Shown one piece after another: positions 29,581 to 38,694 of a stretch of 64,000 nucleotides of DNA. Position numbers and translations under genes: made by a program. Source of the stretch: a virus; the IMG/VR virus record IMGVR_UViG_3300047546_001496, positions 1-64,000 of that record; one strand, given 5' to 3'. Each line of letters starts with the position of its first letter. Position 1 is the first letter of the stretch. Under the pieces are notes generated by a model. The model was not told the origin of the DNA and searched no databases. It saw only the letters and a list, made by a program, of their open reading frames with translations.

Positions 29581-30287
29581 TTTATACCTGAATTGTCAAC
29601 AACATTTAACTTTAAACTTTTTACTTCATGGGAACCCAAAGAATTACCTTCTTCATCTACAGCCTCTCTATACCAGTCTGTCCATTCTCCAGAAGAGTTT
29701 ATTACTTGTGCTGCTTCTCCATATTTTACATTTGCTTGTTGTCTTTTTCTATCTGGATCTTGATATGCAACTATATTTAAAGTTGTATTATTTAAATCTG
29801 TTAAAGAAATTGGAATAATTGTTGCTATTGGCGTACCTGCTTTAATTATTGTTTCTTGATTTGCCTTTTTTGCTTTAAGTGCAAGTGGAAGCGGATTATC
29901 ATAAAAAGAAGTACTAATTAAATTTGACATCGTCTCAAAATCTTCATTAAAATAATTAACTGGATTAATAGTTAAAAGACTAATATTTTTACTTGTTCTA
30001 AAAATTAATGAAGTATTTAAACTAATTGAAGACTGTCCCCTTCCAGAATAGGCACCTTCTGGGCTACTAATTACTACATGTGTATGAGTTTGATCATTTA
30101 TTCCATCCCATGTAAAAACAATATCTTCTTTACAAGAAAGACTCCAGCCAATTACATTTGCCTGTGTTACTGGAAAACATCTATATGCATGTTTTTCTGC
30201 AGTTAAATCCATCCAGTCTCTTTTAATTGACATTGGTTGAATATTAAATTGACAACCATGTAATTTTTCTACAGTTATATCTAGCAT
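29577..30287 (-). CDS. DUF6065 family protein
   Basis: This 236-residue protein carries the hallmark start of DUF6065: RDWMDLTAEKHAYRCFPVTQAN followed by GWSL, and an IKAGTPIATIIPI strand near residue 150. DUF6065 proteins are beta-rich and of unknown function. It overlaps both neighbours by one to four bases, interleaved with 2-oxoglutarate oxygenases 5 and 6, which suggests it works with them, perhaps as a substrate-recruiting or sensing partner (inference). Confidence 0.7.
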   Translation of the reverse strand: MLDITVEKLHGCQFNIQPMSIKRDWMDLTAEKHAYRCFPVTQANVIGWSLSCKEDIVFTWDGINDQTHTHVVISSPEGAYSGRGQSSISLNTSLIFRTSKNISLLTINPVNYFNEDFETMSNLISTSFYDNPLPLALKAKKANQETIIKAGTPIATIIPISLTDLNNTTLNIVAYQDPDRKRQQANVKYGEAAQVINSSGEWTDWYREAVDEEGNSLGSHEVKSLKLNVVDNSGIK

Positions 30288-30970
30288 TATTCATCTGCCC
30301 ACTTTGGATCATACATATCTGGTGTGTGATACTTTTTGCTATAATCCAACATGGTTACAATTGAATACTTGGTTCCAGAATGTACTGGCATTGCTTGGTG
30401 TGGATACATAAAGTTTGAAGGGAAAATATATAAATCTCCTGCTTTTGGCTTTATATTAAGATTTAAAAGTCTAAAATAAAGTTCTCCTCCATCATAGTCA
30501 TCATTGATATATGCAACTAAAGAAACTGTGCAATTATAAGAAAATCCATGATCATGATGTTCTTTAAAGTGTTGGCCTGGACCATACTTAATAAAATTAA
30601 ATGCTTCCCAATATTTAAGAGGCATAATGTTGTGATCTCTTCTATAATCCTCTACTGCTGGAGCCTGAACATCATAAACATCTTGCCATATCTTTTGTAA
30701 AAACAAAGAATCTTCACTAGTATCTGACTCAATATCAGTTTTTTTAAATTTAAAATCAAAACAATCACGGTACTCTGGCATTAGTTGTTGATATCCAACA
30801 TATGCTGGTAGCCAGTGATACCTTTTGCCTGATGGAGATAACTCACCCCATGGTGCTGGTTCTCCCAATGTACTTTCTAATCTATTAATAATATCCAGTT
30901 CTGGCTTAATTACTCCACGATAGCAAGTAATACCAAATCCTAAAGTTTCTTTATCTGTCCAGGTTGTCAT
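30287..30970 (-). CDS. 2-oxoglutarate/Fe(II) oxygenase 6
   Basis: A 227-residue P4Hc-type protein closely related to oxygenase 7: both share (Y/W)EAFNF(V/I)KY before the iron site and SxxKY at the end. Ligands are His138/Asp140 in EHHDHG and His191 (YPHQAM); Lys201 in SGTKYS takes the usual Arg position. YINDDYDGGELYF is conserved. GGAGTAAC precedes the ATG. Lys at the anchor position is known in some members of this superfamily, so activity is plausible. Confidence 0.85.
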   Translation of the reverse strand: MTTWTDKETLGFGITCYRGVIKPELDIINRLESTLGEPAPWGELSPSGKRYHWLPAYVGYQQLMPEYRDCFDFKFKKTDIESDTSEDSLFLQKIWQDVYDVQAPAVEDYRRDHNIMPLKYWEAFNFIKYGPGQHFKEHHDHGFSYNCTVSLVAYINDDYDGGELYFRLLNLNIKPKAGDLYIFPSNFMYPHQAMPVHSGTKYSIVTMLDYSKKYHTPDMYDPKWADE

Positions 30971-30978
30971 TGTTACTC

Positions 30979-31758
30979 CTATTTATACTCTCTTCTTGTC
31001 CAAACTTTATCTTTGTATACCCCGCCATCTGGTTGGCGATAAAAGTTTGCGTTATCTACCATTTTAGCATATATAGTTGATGAATCAGAAATCTCAATCT
31101 GATGCTCCCAATTTTCTCTTAAAAATGGAAGTACTTGTAAAAATGGAGTTCCTGCTGGAATTGTTCCTTCCCACCCATCAATAATAAAAAATGGAAAACT
31201 GCCTAATAATTCAACCTTGTCTGAGTCTACAATTCCAGTAGTATTCATAAATGGCAAATCAAACCTATTCATTGGTGTCATAAATAAAGCACTATAACCT
31301 TCTGGTAATTTCATTCCCCAGTCTGGCATCCACGCAAAATGCGTTTTATAATATCCTCTTGGATGTTCAAATTGTGGCATAGGTGGTCTTACTGTACAAA
31401 AATCTTTATACATTGTATTTTCAACTTTAACATCTAAAGATCCAGCACTATTTTTGGTAAATATTAAATCACATGGTGTCTTGAAAACATATCCAGTCAT
31501 AAAGGCATCCATAATTGCAGGACATGCCTTCCATGTTGGTATCATTCCATAGTCGTCTACTGTACCCTCTTTAGGAAATGGACAAACTTCCTTTGGTGCC
31601 TTATAATATTCTCCGCTAATTGGGTTTTTAGCAAACCTATCTGCATCTTTATACCATTGTGGGATTTCTTTTTGTGTTGATGAAGGTGTAGACTTACTTT
31701 CTTTTGTAAGCCACGGTCTATAAGATTTAAATATTACTGGTTTATAATTAGTATCCAC
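30979..31758 (-). CDS. DUF6065-like protein, divergent
   Basis: This 259-residue protein has a KEIPQWYKDADRF segment near residue 32 and a later GSFPFFIIDGWEG-x-IPAGTPFLQVLPF strand pair. That pair matches the IxAGTPxxxxxP pattern of the DUF6065 gene two positions away. Between them is a MDAFMTGYVFKTPCDLIF segment. It lies between oxygenases 6 and 7 and overlaps oxygenase 7 by 11 bases. Function is unknown; the repeated pairing with oxygenases is the main clue. Confidence 0.5.
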   Translation of the reverse strand: MDTNYKPVIFKSYRPWLTKESKSTPSSTQKEIPQWYKDADRFAKNPISGEYYKAPKEVCPFPKEGTVDDYGMIPTWKACPAIMDAFMTGYVFKTPCDLIFTKNSAGSLDVKVENTMYKDFCTVRPPMPQFEHPRGYYKTHFAWMPDWGMKLPEGYSALFMTPMNRFDLPFMNTTGIVDSDKVELLGSFPFFIIDGWEGTIPAGTPFLQVLPFLRENWEHQIEISDSSTIYAKMVDNANFYRQPDGGVYKDKVWTRREYK

Positions 31759-32470
31759 CCTTATGTCCTAACTCATTAATATCAGTCATGATTACGACAC
31801 AATACTTTGTACCGCTCTTCATTGGAAGAGATGCATGCTCATAAATGTAGTTAGATGGAAAGATAGCGATATCTCCTACTTTTGGAGTAAGGGTATATCC
31901 ATCCAATCTTGGAAATTGAATTTCTCCACCCTCATAATCATCGTTTATATATATAACTGCAGAAACTGTAGCATTATATGCTGGACCATGATCTGCATGA
32001 ATATTGAAGTGTTTTCCTTCGCCCTCATACTTTACAAAATTAAATGCTTCATAATAGATAACATTAATTCCCCAATATCTTGCATAATCATCTATACAAA
32101 ATTTTAGTTTTTGATATATTTCTTCATGAAGATCAATAAGTTCGCCATTAAATTCATCTCTTGGACCAAGGTTTTCTTGCTTATATTTAAAATCTACACA
32201 GTCTCTTGCTCTCTTGATAGGGGTTGAAGAATTTGTTACTTGCGCTTCAGACCATTTATATCTTTTTGTTCCATCAAGATTTGACTCAAGAGTTTTTATA
32301 TATCTATCTGCATCATCTTGAGAAAATACATTTCTATAAATATTTAGGCCAAGTCCTGGATTTTCTACAACTATACCATTTGATAAAGTTTTTGTAGGAT
32401 ATCTATTTGATGCAGTTTCTGACCTATCTTTTGTAAACCAAGGATTTTGATTTTCATCATAAATTTCCAT
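31748..32470 (-). CDS. 2-oxoglutarate/Fe(II) oxygenase 7
   Basis: This 240-residue protein is the first of the oxygenase string in transcription order. Iron ligands are His158/Asp160 (HADHG) and His212 (YEHASL), with Lys222 (SGTKYC) at the anchor position. YINDDYEGGEIQF lies between them. It is strongly similar to oxygenase 6, so the two arose by a recent duplication relative to the others. It is translationally coupled to the DUF6065-like gene. Confidence 0.85.
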   Translation of the reverse strand: MEIYDENQNPWFTKDRSETASNRYPTKTLSNGIVVENPGLGLNIYRNVFSQDDADRYIKTLESNLDGTKRYKWSEAQVTNSSTPIKRARDCVDFKYKQENLGPRDEFNGELIDLHEEIYQKLKFCIDDYARYWGINVIYYEAFNFVKYEGEGKHFNIHADHGPAYNATVSAVIYINDDYEGGEIQFPRLDGYTLTPKVGDIAIFPSNYIYEHASLPMKSGTKYCVVIMTDINELGHKGGY

Positions 32471-32495
32471 TTGACTAACCTTTCAGTAATTAAAG

Positions 32496-32933
32496 TTATG
32501 CTATTTCGCTAAAAGAAGTTCCATCCCAGTTATAAGAAAATCCTAACAAAAGATTTTGACTTGATGGTACCTTAAGCAAACTCATACCTGTCGCAACTGC
32601 TGCTGCATACATTTCTTTTTTTGGGCTATTTGTTGCAATTGCTACTCTAGCAACAACAGTATTATTAGATAAAAATGCATATAGGTCAAATGAATCTAGT
32701 TCTTCTTGTGTTGCACTTGCTAAATTTGGACCTGCTGTTCCACCAGAAAAAGATGATCCGTTCCAGGTCGCTCCATAAAGTGCTGTTTGTTTATATGAAC
32801 TTGCATCAATTGCTGTTATTGGTAAACCAGTTTCCCATGCAGAATCTAAAGTTTCCATTACCTCATTTTTTTGATGACTAAAAAATCCAATGACATCATA
32901 TACATTATCATTTTTTACTACAACTGCATACAT
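32496..32933 (-). CDS. Fibre-associated protein of unknown function
   Basis: A 145-residue protein with two related beta segments ending WNGSSFSG and WDGTSFSE, suggesting an internal duplication of a small virion domain. The ATG is preceded by AAAGGAG, and further upstream by TGTGC-TATAAT, so it likely has its own promoter and a short leader. It lies beside the Fn3/cysteine-tail protein and upstream of the oxygenase string. No enzyme motif is visible. Confidence 0.55.
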   Translation of the reverse strand: MYAVVVKNDNVYDVIGFFSHQKNEVMETLDSAWETGLPITAIDASSYKQTALYGATWNGSSFSGGTAGPNLASATQEELDSFDLYAFLSNNTVVARVAIATNSPKKEMYAAAVATGMSLLKVPSSQNLLLGFSYNWDGTSFSEIA

Positions 32934-32978
32934 TAATAGTCTCCTTTAGTACTTTTATTATAGCACATGTTAGTTATT

Positions 32979-33002
32979 GGGTACATATTTTTGTATGTAC
33001 CC
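32979..33002. terminator. Perfect 9-bp hairpin after Fn3 gene
   Basis: GGGTACATA pairs with TATGTACCC around a 6-base loop, immediately after the stop codon at 33010. There is no T-run on the minus strand, so it may stabilise the 3' end rather than terminate by itself. Confidence 0.45.
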
Positions 33003-33009
33003 GCTAACT

Positions 33010-33960
33010 TTAACAAGCACATGTTCTTCCTGGACAACATACGTTACATCTCCAGCAATATCCGCAGAAACAGCCTCCGAAAGATGGTGGGAAGAATGGG
33101 AAGTAAGGGAAGAATGGGAAGAATGGTGGGAAGAATGGGAAGTAAGGGAAGTAAGGGAAGAATGGTGGGAAGAATGGGAAGTAAGGGAAGTAAGGGAAGA
33201 ATGGTGGGAAGAATGGGAAGTAAGGGAAGAATGGGAAGAATGGTGGGAAGAATGGGAAGTAAGGGAAGAATGGGAAGAATGGTGGGAAGAATGGGAAGAA
33301 TGGAAAGAATGGGAAAAACGGCGGGAAGAATGGGAAATAAGGTGGGGTAGTGGTAACATTGTTTGTAGTTACACCAGTTGATTCTCCGCATGCATTTGTT
33401 AGATAAATTGTATATGTTTGTGATCCTGGAGATGATCCAGGGTCATTAGCAGCATATGATGTAGCAGATCCAGATATACCAGTATAACTTGATCCATCTG
33501 AACCAGTAATTCTGATCGATGTTATTGTGCTACCTCCAGTTGCTGATCCGCTTGGAAGAGTCCATGATATTGTATTTGTATTAGCAGATGTAGCAGATGC
33601 TGAAACTCCTGTAGCATTGCTTGGACTTGTTGTAACTGTTACTGAAGATGAAGCAGATGATGCTGCTGATGTTCCAGAAGCATTTGTTGCTGTTACTGTA
33701 AATGTAGGTGTTGCTCCTGCAGCAATGCCAGTTACAGTAATTGGGGATGATGCTCCTGATGCTGACTGACCAGTGCTTGCATAAACAGTATAAGAAGTTG
33801 CTGGAGGGGATCCTGCAGGCAATGCAAAAGCAACTGATACAGCACCGTCATTATATGCTCTACCAGTACATACGTTGGTTGGAACAACACTAATTGGTGG
33901 CTTTGGCTCTAAGAAGTCGTTTGCTGCTGCTGACTTTTTACCTACTTTTTTATTTGCCAT
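33010..33960 (-). CDS. Fn3-domain virion protein with Phe-Pro repeat and cysteine tail
   Basis: A 316-residue protein. Residues about 25-205 hold two Fn3-like beta sandwiches rich in Ser/Thr/Ala. Residues about 207-295 are a repeat of Phe, Pro and Tyr with a 13-residue period ([13 protein letters not shown]). The last 20 residues carry eight cysteines in [13 protein letters not shown] context, ending in C-A-C. The same repeat and tail end the protein at 44557. AAGGGGA precedes the ATG. It is probably a surface-exposed adhesin or fibre tip; the tail may bind metal or form disulfides. Confidence 0.7.
   Translation of the reverse strand: MANKKVGKKSAAANDFLEPKPPISVVPTNVCTGRAYNDGAVSVAFALPAGSPPATSYTVYASTGQSASGASSPITVTGIAAGATPTFTVTATNASGTSAASSASSSVTVTTSPSNATGVSASATSANTNTISWTLPSGSATGGSTITSIRITGSDGSSYTGISGSATSYAANDPGSSPGSQTYTIYLTNACGESTGVTTNNVTTTPPYFPFFPPFFPFFPFFPFFPPFFPFFPYFPFFPPFFPFFPYFPFFPPFFPYFPYFPFFPPFFPYFPYFPFFPPFFPFFPYFPFFPPSFGGCFCGYCWRCNVCCPGRTCAC
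33070..33345. repeat. 39-bp tandem repeat encoding Phe-Pro array
   Basis: Units built from GGGAAGAATGGGAAGTAA-like blocks recur every 39 bp, matching a 13-residue protein period. The array is G/A-rich on the plus strand and creates long spurious open frames on both strands. Confidence 0.85.
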
Positions 33961-33986
33961 TATTTATTCCCCTTTTTTATTGTAAA

Positions 33987-36587
33987 TTATTTAAGATCTC
34001 CGTAAACAACCCAAGTATTTGCTGCTCTCTTCAAGAGAGTTGCAGATGACCATTGTGTACGTAAAGTTAATCCTGGAGTAGCATTTACTGTTACTCCTGC
34101 GCCTGCTGCAATTGCAACTCCGCCTGTATTTGTCTGAAGAACATCGATAGAAGTTCCGACTGGGAAATTCAATGTCGAGTCTGCAGGAATTGTAACGTTT
34201 ACTGCTGAACCGCCAGTGTGAGAAACCTCAATAAGTGAGTCTCTTTCTGTTAGCGCTCCAAGAGTATACGCTGCTGTTTTCTGAATAATTGGTGTGCGTG
34301 AAGGTACACCTTCTTTTGTCTGTGTACCATCTGTAAAAATGATACCTGAAGAATCTACAGTAACTCCACCAGTAAATGATGGTGCTGCAAGGTTTGCCTT
34401 AAGTGCAAGGCTTGATGAAAGACCTGAGATCTTTGATTGATCGATTGCTGCTGAAGCGCTAATGTCTCCGTTTACAATTGTCCCATCTGCGATCATTGCT
34501 GATGTAACTCCACCAGTTGCGATATCAAGTGTTCCTGGTGTAGATTCTGTTAAACCAGAACCTGCTGTTACAGCCTTAGCAGCATTGAATGCTGCATATG
34601 TAACATTTGTTGTTCCAATTGTAATTGCTGATGTATTAGAGCAAACATATCCGTAACCTGAGTTTACTGTACCTTCAAGAACAAGAGTGAAGTCTCCACC
34701 CTTTAGTTCTCCATCTGGTGTATTGTCTGCATCTGTTGCTCTTGTCCATGAACCTGAAGCAACTACATAAATACCATTTTGTGTTTGTGTGGTTTGATCT
34801 TTTACGAGAACACGATCTCCAGCGATTACTGCTACGCCATCAATTGTTTGTGTTCCACTAAGTGTAATATTTCCTGTTGTAGCAACACGAACTGGCTGAT
34901 GAAAATTAATTCCTGCAGTTACATTGTCTACATATGCTTTTGTTGCTGCATGTAGGTCAGAACTTGGTGCACCTGAAAGTGTGAGTGCTCCTGTCATTGT
35001 TCCGCCAGCAAGTGACAACTTAGAATCAATCTGTGTCTGAATTGCTGATGTTACGCCATCAACATATCCAAGTTCTGTTGCTGAAACATTTCCAATAGAT
35101 GTTGTGCTTGGAAGAACAACTGTTCCTGTAAATGTTGGGCCAGCAAGGTTAGCCTTTAGATCAAGTGCTGTTTGTGTAGCAGTTGAAACTGGCTTATTAG
35201 CATCTGAAGTATTATCTACGTTGCCAAGACCAACCATTGACTTTGTGATACCTGAAACAGTACCAGTAAATGTTGGTGAAGCAAGATCAGCCTTTGCTGC
35301 TAAATCTGTTGTAAGGTTTGCAATCTTTGACTGTGCAATTGCTGCTGATGCATTTATATCAGCATTAACAATTGTTCCATCTGCAATCTTAGCAGAAGTT
35401 ACTGCTCCATCAAGAATTTTTGCTGTTGTTACAGAATCTCCAGCCAACTTATCTGCAGTTACATTGCTATTAACAATCTTTGCAGTTGTAACTGTGTTAT
35501 CTGTTGGTGTTCTTGTATCAGATAAGCGAGAATCATTTGTAAGTACAAGATCTGCTGTGTCTGCAATACCGTGTACGCTTGTTGTATCTAATCTATGTGC
35601 TTCAATATCTGCAGTTAGTGCTAAGGCTGTAGTATCTGCAATTCCATGCACATTTGTTGCTGAGTTATGGTTTGATACTGCAGTGTCTGCATAATCTTTT
35701 GTTGCAAGATCCTCAACATCAGCAATACCATGTACATTTGTTGTTAAAGCATTATGGTTTGCTACTGCTCCGTCTGCAGCATCAGAGGATGTATTGTCTA
35801 CATATTCTTTTGTAGCAGCATCATCAGCATTTATAGGTGCTCCGATAAGGGTAAGCATGCCTGTCATTGTTCCACCAGTTATAGGAAGTTTGCTGCTTAA
35901 TCCATTAGCCACAGTTGTTGCAAAGTTTTCATCATTAGCAATAGCATTTGAAAGTTCATTTAATGTATTTAATAGTTCTGGTGAACCAGCAACTATTGAA
36001 TTAATTCTGCCTTGTACGAATTCGGTTGTTGCAATTTTTGTTGTATTATCAGTTCCAGCCTGAGTAGTTGCTACTGAAGTAGAACCAAGATCTGCACCTG
36101 TTAATGTTTTATTTGTTAGTGTTTGTGTTCCAGTCAGAGTTACTACTGTTGAATCAATATCAAATTGTTCTGAGCCTGAGTTCCAGTCAATACCTACACC
36201 AGCAAGCGCTGATTGATCAACTGTTGCGTTTGAAACAGCATCTGCTACATAATCTTTTGTAGCAAGATCGTCTGTATCTGCAATACCGTGCACATTTGTA
36301 GTAGCATCTGTGTGATCGGAGAGATTGTTTGCCACTGTGGTAAAGAAAGCAGGATCGTCGCCAAGAGAGGCAGCAAGTTCGTTAAGTGTATCCAATACAC
36401 CTGGTGCACCATCTAGTATCGCATTTGCGTCTACATAATAGTTAAGTGCGGACCATGCTGATGATCCATTACCAATTTTAAATTTACCTGTGTCGGTTTC
36501 ATAACCGATTTCACCTGCTGCTAGAGTTGGGTTTGCTCCCGTCCATTGGGCTGCAGTTCCTCTGCGCTGTTGCATTCTTGTTGCCAT
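33987..36587 (-). CDS. Long tail fibre with Mtd_N-like head and VHGIADT repeats
   Basis: This 866-residue protein starts with an N-terminal domain (MATRMQQRRGTAAQWTGANP and LAAGEIGYETDTGKFKIG) matching the tropism-determinant N-terminal type. Repeats of the form TNVHGIADTxxL and LxGAPxxxxxAATKxYVD follow. The C-terminal about 60 residues (GVTV to TWVVYGDL) align with a domain in the protein at 46122. AAGGAG precedes the ATG. Likely a trimeric receptor-binding fibre or its shaft. No reverse transcriptase is near, so no diversity-generating system is implied. Confidence 0.75.
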   Translation of the reverse strand: MATRMQQRRGTAAQWTGANPTLAAGEIGYETDTGKFKIGNGSSAWSALNYYVDANAILDGAPGVLDTLNELAASLGDDPAFFTTVANNLSDHTDATTNVHGIADTDDLATKDYVADAVSNATVDQSALAGVGIDWNSGSEQFDIDSTVVTLTGTQTLTNKTLTGADLGSTSVATTQAGTDNTTKIATTEFVQGRINSIVAGSPELLNTLNELSNAIANDENFATTVANGLSSKLPITGGTMTGMLTLIGAPINADDAATKEYVDNTSSDAADGAVANHNALTTNVHGIADVEDLATKDYADTAVSNHNSATNVHGIADTTALALTADIEAHRLDTTSVHGIADTADLVLTNDSRLSDTRTPTDNTVTTAKIVNSNVTADKLAGDSVTTAKILDGAVTSAKIADGTIVNADINASAAIAQSKIANLTTDLAAKADLASPTFTGTVSGITKSMVGLGNVDNTSDANKPVSTATQTALDLKANLAGPTFTGTVVLPSTTSIGNVSATELGYVDGVTSAIQTQIDSKLSLAGGTMTGALTLSGAPSSDLHAATKAYVDNVTAGINFHQPVRVATTGNITLSGTQTIDGVAVIAGDRVLVKDQTTQTQNGIYVVASGSWTRATDADNTPDGELKGGDFTLVLEGTVNSGYGYVCSNTSAITIGTTNVTYAAFNAAKAVTAGSGLTESTPGTLDIATGGVTSAMIADGTIVNGDISASAAIDQSKISGLSSSLALKANLAAPSFTGGVTVDSSGIIFTDGTQTKEGVPSRTPIIQKTAAYTLGALTERDSLIEVSHTGGSAVNVTIPADSTLNFPVGTSIDVLQTNTGGVAIAAGAGVTVNATPGLTLRTQWSSATLLKRAANTWVVYGDLK

Positions 36588-36645
36588 TTATCTCTCCTTG
36601 TGGTATTTCTACCGTTTTATTTCTGTGCTTATTATAACATCAATT

Positions 36646-37101
36646 TTAGTTGAAGTTATCTGTTGCTACACCACCATCATAGGTTGCTGTCCATGAGTTG
36701 GTGTTGTAATCTCCTCCAGAAACTGGTGTTCCTTGAGGATCATTAAAACTACCAGCGCTAACAAACTGGGATACTATGAAACCAGTTCCATCAATCGCTG
36801 TATCGTGAATATGCTGTGGAAGATTAAGGGTATCGTCAATTGTAGCCATGGTTAGCCATGAGCCATTGTAATAAACATTAACTCTTGAGGTTAATGTATC
36901 AAACCATTGATCTCCATTTTCTGGTGTAGAGGGAGCGGTAGAACCGACAACCATGCTTCCTGCTACTGAGTCTACATATTCCTTTGTAGCAGCATGATTA
37001 TTTTCAGTAGGAGTACCTACGATTACAGATCCTCCGAAACTACCGCCGTTTCCGACCTGTAGTCCATTCTTGACTTTGAAATCTTTGTCTACTGTTGCCA
37101 A
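36646..37101 (-). CDS. Short tail fibre protein
   Basis: A 151-residue protein starting from TTG with GGGAG upstream. Its first residues (MATVDKDFKVKNGLQVG) match the start of the 515-residue fibre at 37132. An AATKEYVDS segment and STAPSTPENGDQWFDT follow, a common fibre motif. The identical N-terminal anchor suggests both attach to the same baseplate site, or form alternative fibres. Confidence 0.65.
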   Translation of the reverse strand: MATVDKDFKVKNGLQVGNGGSFGGSVIVGTPTENNHAATKEYVDSVAGSMVVGSTAPSTPENGDQWFDTLTSRVNVYYNGSWLTMATIDDTLNLPQHIHDTAIDGTGFIVSQFVSAGSFNDPQGTPVSGGDYNTNSWTATYDGGVATDNFN

Positions 37102-37131
37102 GATTTACCACTCCCTCTTTTATTTATTTTT

Positions 37132-38679
37132 TTACTTCAAAAGTGTTCCAACAACAGCCACTGTTGAGTTGTTGTTGAGAGTTGCTACACGAAGGCGTAC
37201 ATCTGAACCGTTTACATCTGCTGAAACAGATCCAAGTGAGCCGTTTGTTCCTACCATCGCATATTCTGTGATTGCCACATTGTCAGAAGTATCAAGAGTC
37301 AAAATAACTTTTGAAACTTCAGTATGTGAACCTTGAGCAATCTTTACAAGGAATTCAGCAGACTTGTAATCTGCCTTAGCCCATGAGACTGCTGTGCTTG
37401 TGCTTGCAGTTGCAACAGAAGCCTCTGCTGCTACCTGCTTTGCAATGCTTGCAATTTCTACTGCAGGGAAGTCAGGTGTGACTGCCTCAAGAGCAGATAC
37501 TGCACGAGCATTTGTAAAGTAAAGGTTTGAAGAACCTTCTACAAGATCATCTGTATCAGAATCTGCAACACCGTTTTCTGCGGTAATTGTAAGACCAGAT
37601 CCATTTCCAGTAATCTGAATGTTTGTAAGTGTTGCACTTGTTAGAAGTGCTGCTGCGTCTGTCTTTGCACGAGCAGTTGTGTAATAAAGGTTTGAACCTT
37701 CTGCAACATCATCTGTATCAAGATTATTAATACGAGTATTTGTTGCTGAGTCAAGACCATCAGCATAAGACTGTGCTGCTGTCTGTGCTGCTGCTGCAGA
37801 ACCTGCTGCATCATAATTTACAGCCAAACCGTCTGCATAATCCTCTGCTGCACCCTGAGCATCATCAACATATTGCTTTGTTGCTGCATGGTTTGCTGAT
37901 GTTGGAGCACCTGAAAGTGTCAAAGCACCTGTCATTGTGTCTCCAGCCTTAGCAACCTTTTCACCAATCTGTGTTCCAATTGTTGTTGCAAAGCCAGCAT
38001 CTGAGTTGATTGCTGCTGCTAATTCATTAAGAGTATCAAGAAGTGCTGGTGCACCATTTACAAGTGCTGCAACCTCTTGGTCTGTGTATGCATTTGCTGC
38101 TGTAATAGCATCTGCTTCTGCAGCATCTGCATATGACTGATAGGCAGTTGTGATTGCGCCTTCACGAGTATCTGTATATGCCTTAGCATCATTTTCTGCA
38201 GCATCTGCATAGTTTTGGTATGCAGTAGTAATTGCAGTTTCACGAGTATCTGTATAGTCATTTGCATCGCTAATTGCTTCGCCTTTTGCGGTAGCAACTT
38301 CTGCATCTGTTGCAAATGAGCCATCAATTGTTGTTGAGATTTGTACGTTTGCTGAACCATTGAATGATACAGAACCTGTAACATCTCCAGTAAGTTCAAT
38401 TGTACGAGAAGTCTCAAGAGTTGTTGCTGTATCTGCATTACCAGTTACATCACCAACGAGATCTGCTGTTATTACTCCCGCAGCAAAATTGCCTGAGCCA
38501 TCACGCTTTACAACCTTGTCTGCTTCATTTGCTGAGGTGGCTGTTCCACCAATTAAGTTGACGATATAATTTTGATCGTCTGTTTTCTTTGTAAGAATAT
38601 CGTGGTTGTTGATGGTACCTGTTGTGCCTTCAACAATCAGACCATTCTTTACCTTAAAGTCTTTTGTGACTGTTGCCAT
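37132..38679 (-). CDS. Tail fibre with repeated helical shaft
   Basis: A 515-residue protein. Residues 1-15 match the short fibre at 36646. A central region with YTDTREtAITTAYQxYADAAE repeats is predicted to be a trimeric coiled shaft, and LNTDDVAEGSNLYYT motifs are typical of fibres. The C-terminal about 80 residues are paralogous to the C-terminus of the 38695 protein. AAGGAG precedes the ATG. Confidence 0.7.
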   Translation of the reverse strand: MATVTKDFKVKNGLIVEGTTGTINNHDILTKKTDDQNYIVNLIGGTATSANEADKVVKRDGSGNFAAGVITADLVGDVTGNADTATTLETSRTIELTGDVTGSVSFNGSANVQISTTIDGSFATDAEVATAKGEAISDANDYTDTRETAITTAYQNYADAAENDAKAYTDTREGAITTAYQSYADAAEADAITAANAYTDQEVAALVNGAPALLDTLNELAAAINSDAGFATTIGTQIGEKVAKAGDTMTGALTLSGAPTSANHAATKQYVDDAQGAAEDYADGLAVNYDAAGSAAAAQTAAQSYADGLDSATNTRINNLDTDDVAEGSNLYYTTARAKTDAAALLTSATLTNIQITGNGSGLTITAENGVADSDTDDLVEGSSNLYFTNARAVSALEAVTPDFPAVEIASIAKQVAAEASVATASTSTAVSWAKADYKSAEFLVKIAQGSHTEVSKVILTLDTSDNVAITEYAMVGTNGSLGSVSADVNGSDVRLRVATLNNNSTVAVVGTLLK

Positions 38680-38694
38680 TTTTTATCTCCTTAT

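Noticed and set aside
33070-33345. CRISPR-like regular repeats
   Set aside because: Units abut without unique spacers and encode an in-frame protein repeat.
32967-33381. Long plus-strand open frames of Arg-Met-Gly or Glu-Trp repeats
   Set aside because: They are antisense or frame shadows of the Phe-Pro repeat; no ribosome site and pure low complexity.
33987-36587. Diversity-generating retroelement suggested by the Mtd_N-like domain
   Set aside because: No reverse transcriptase, template repeat or A-biased variable region is visible nearby.
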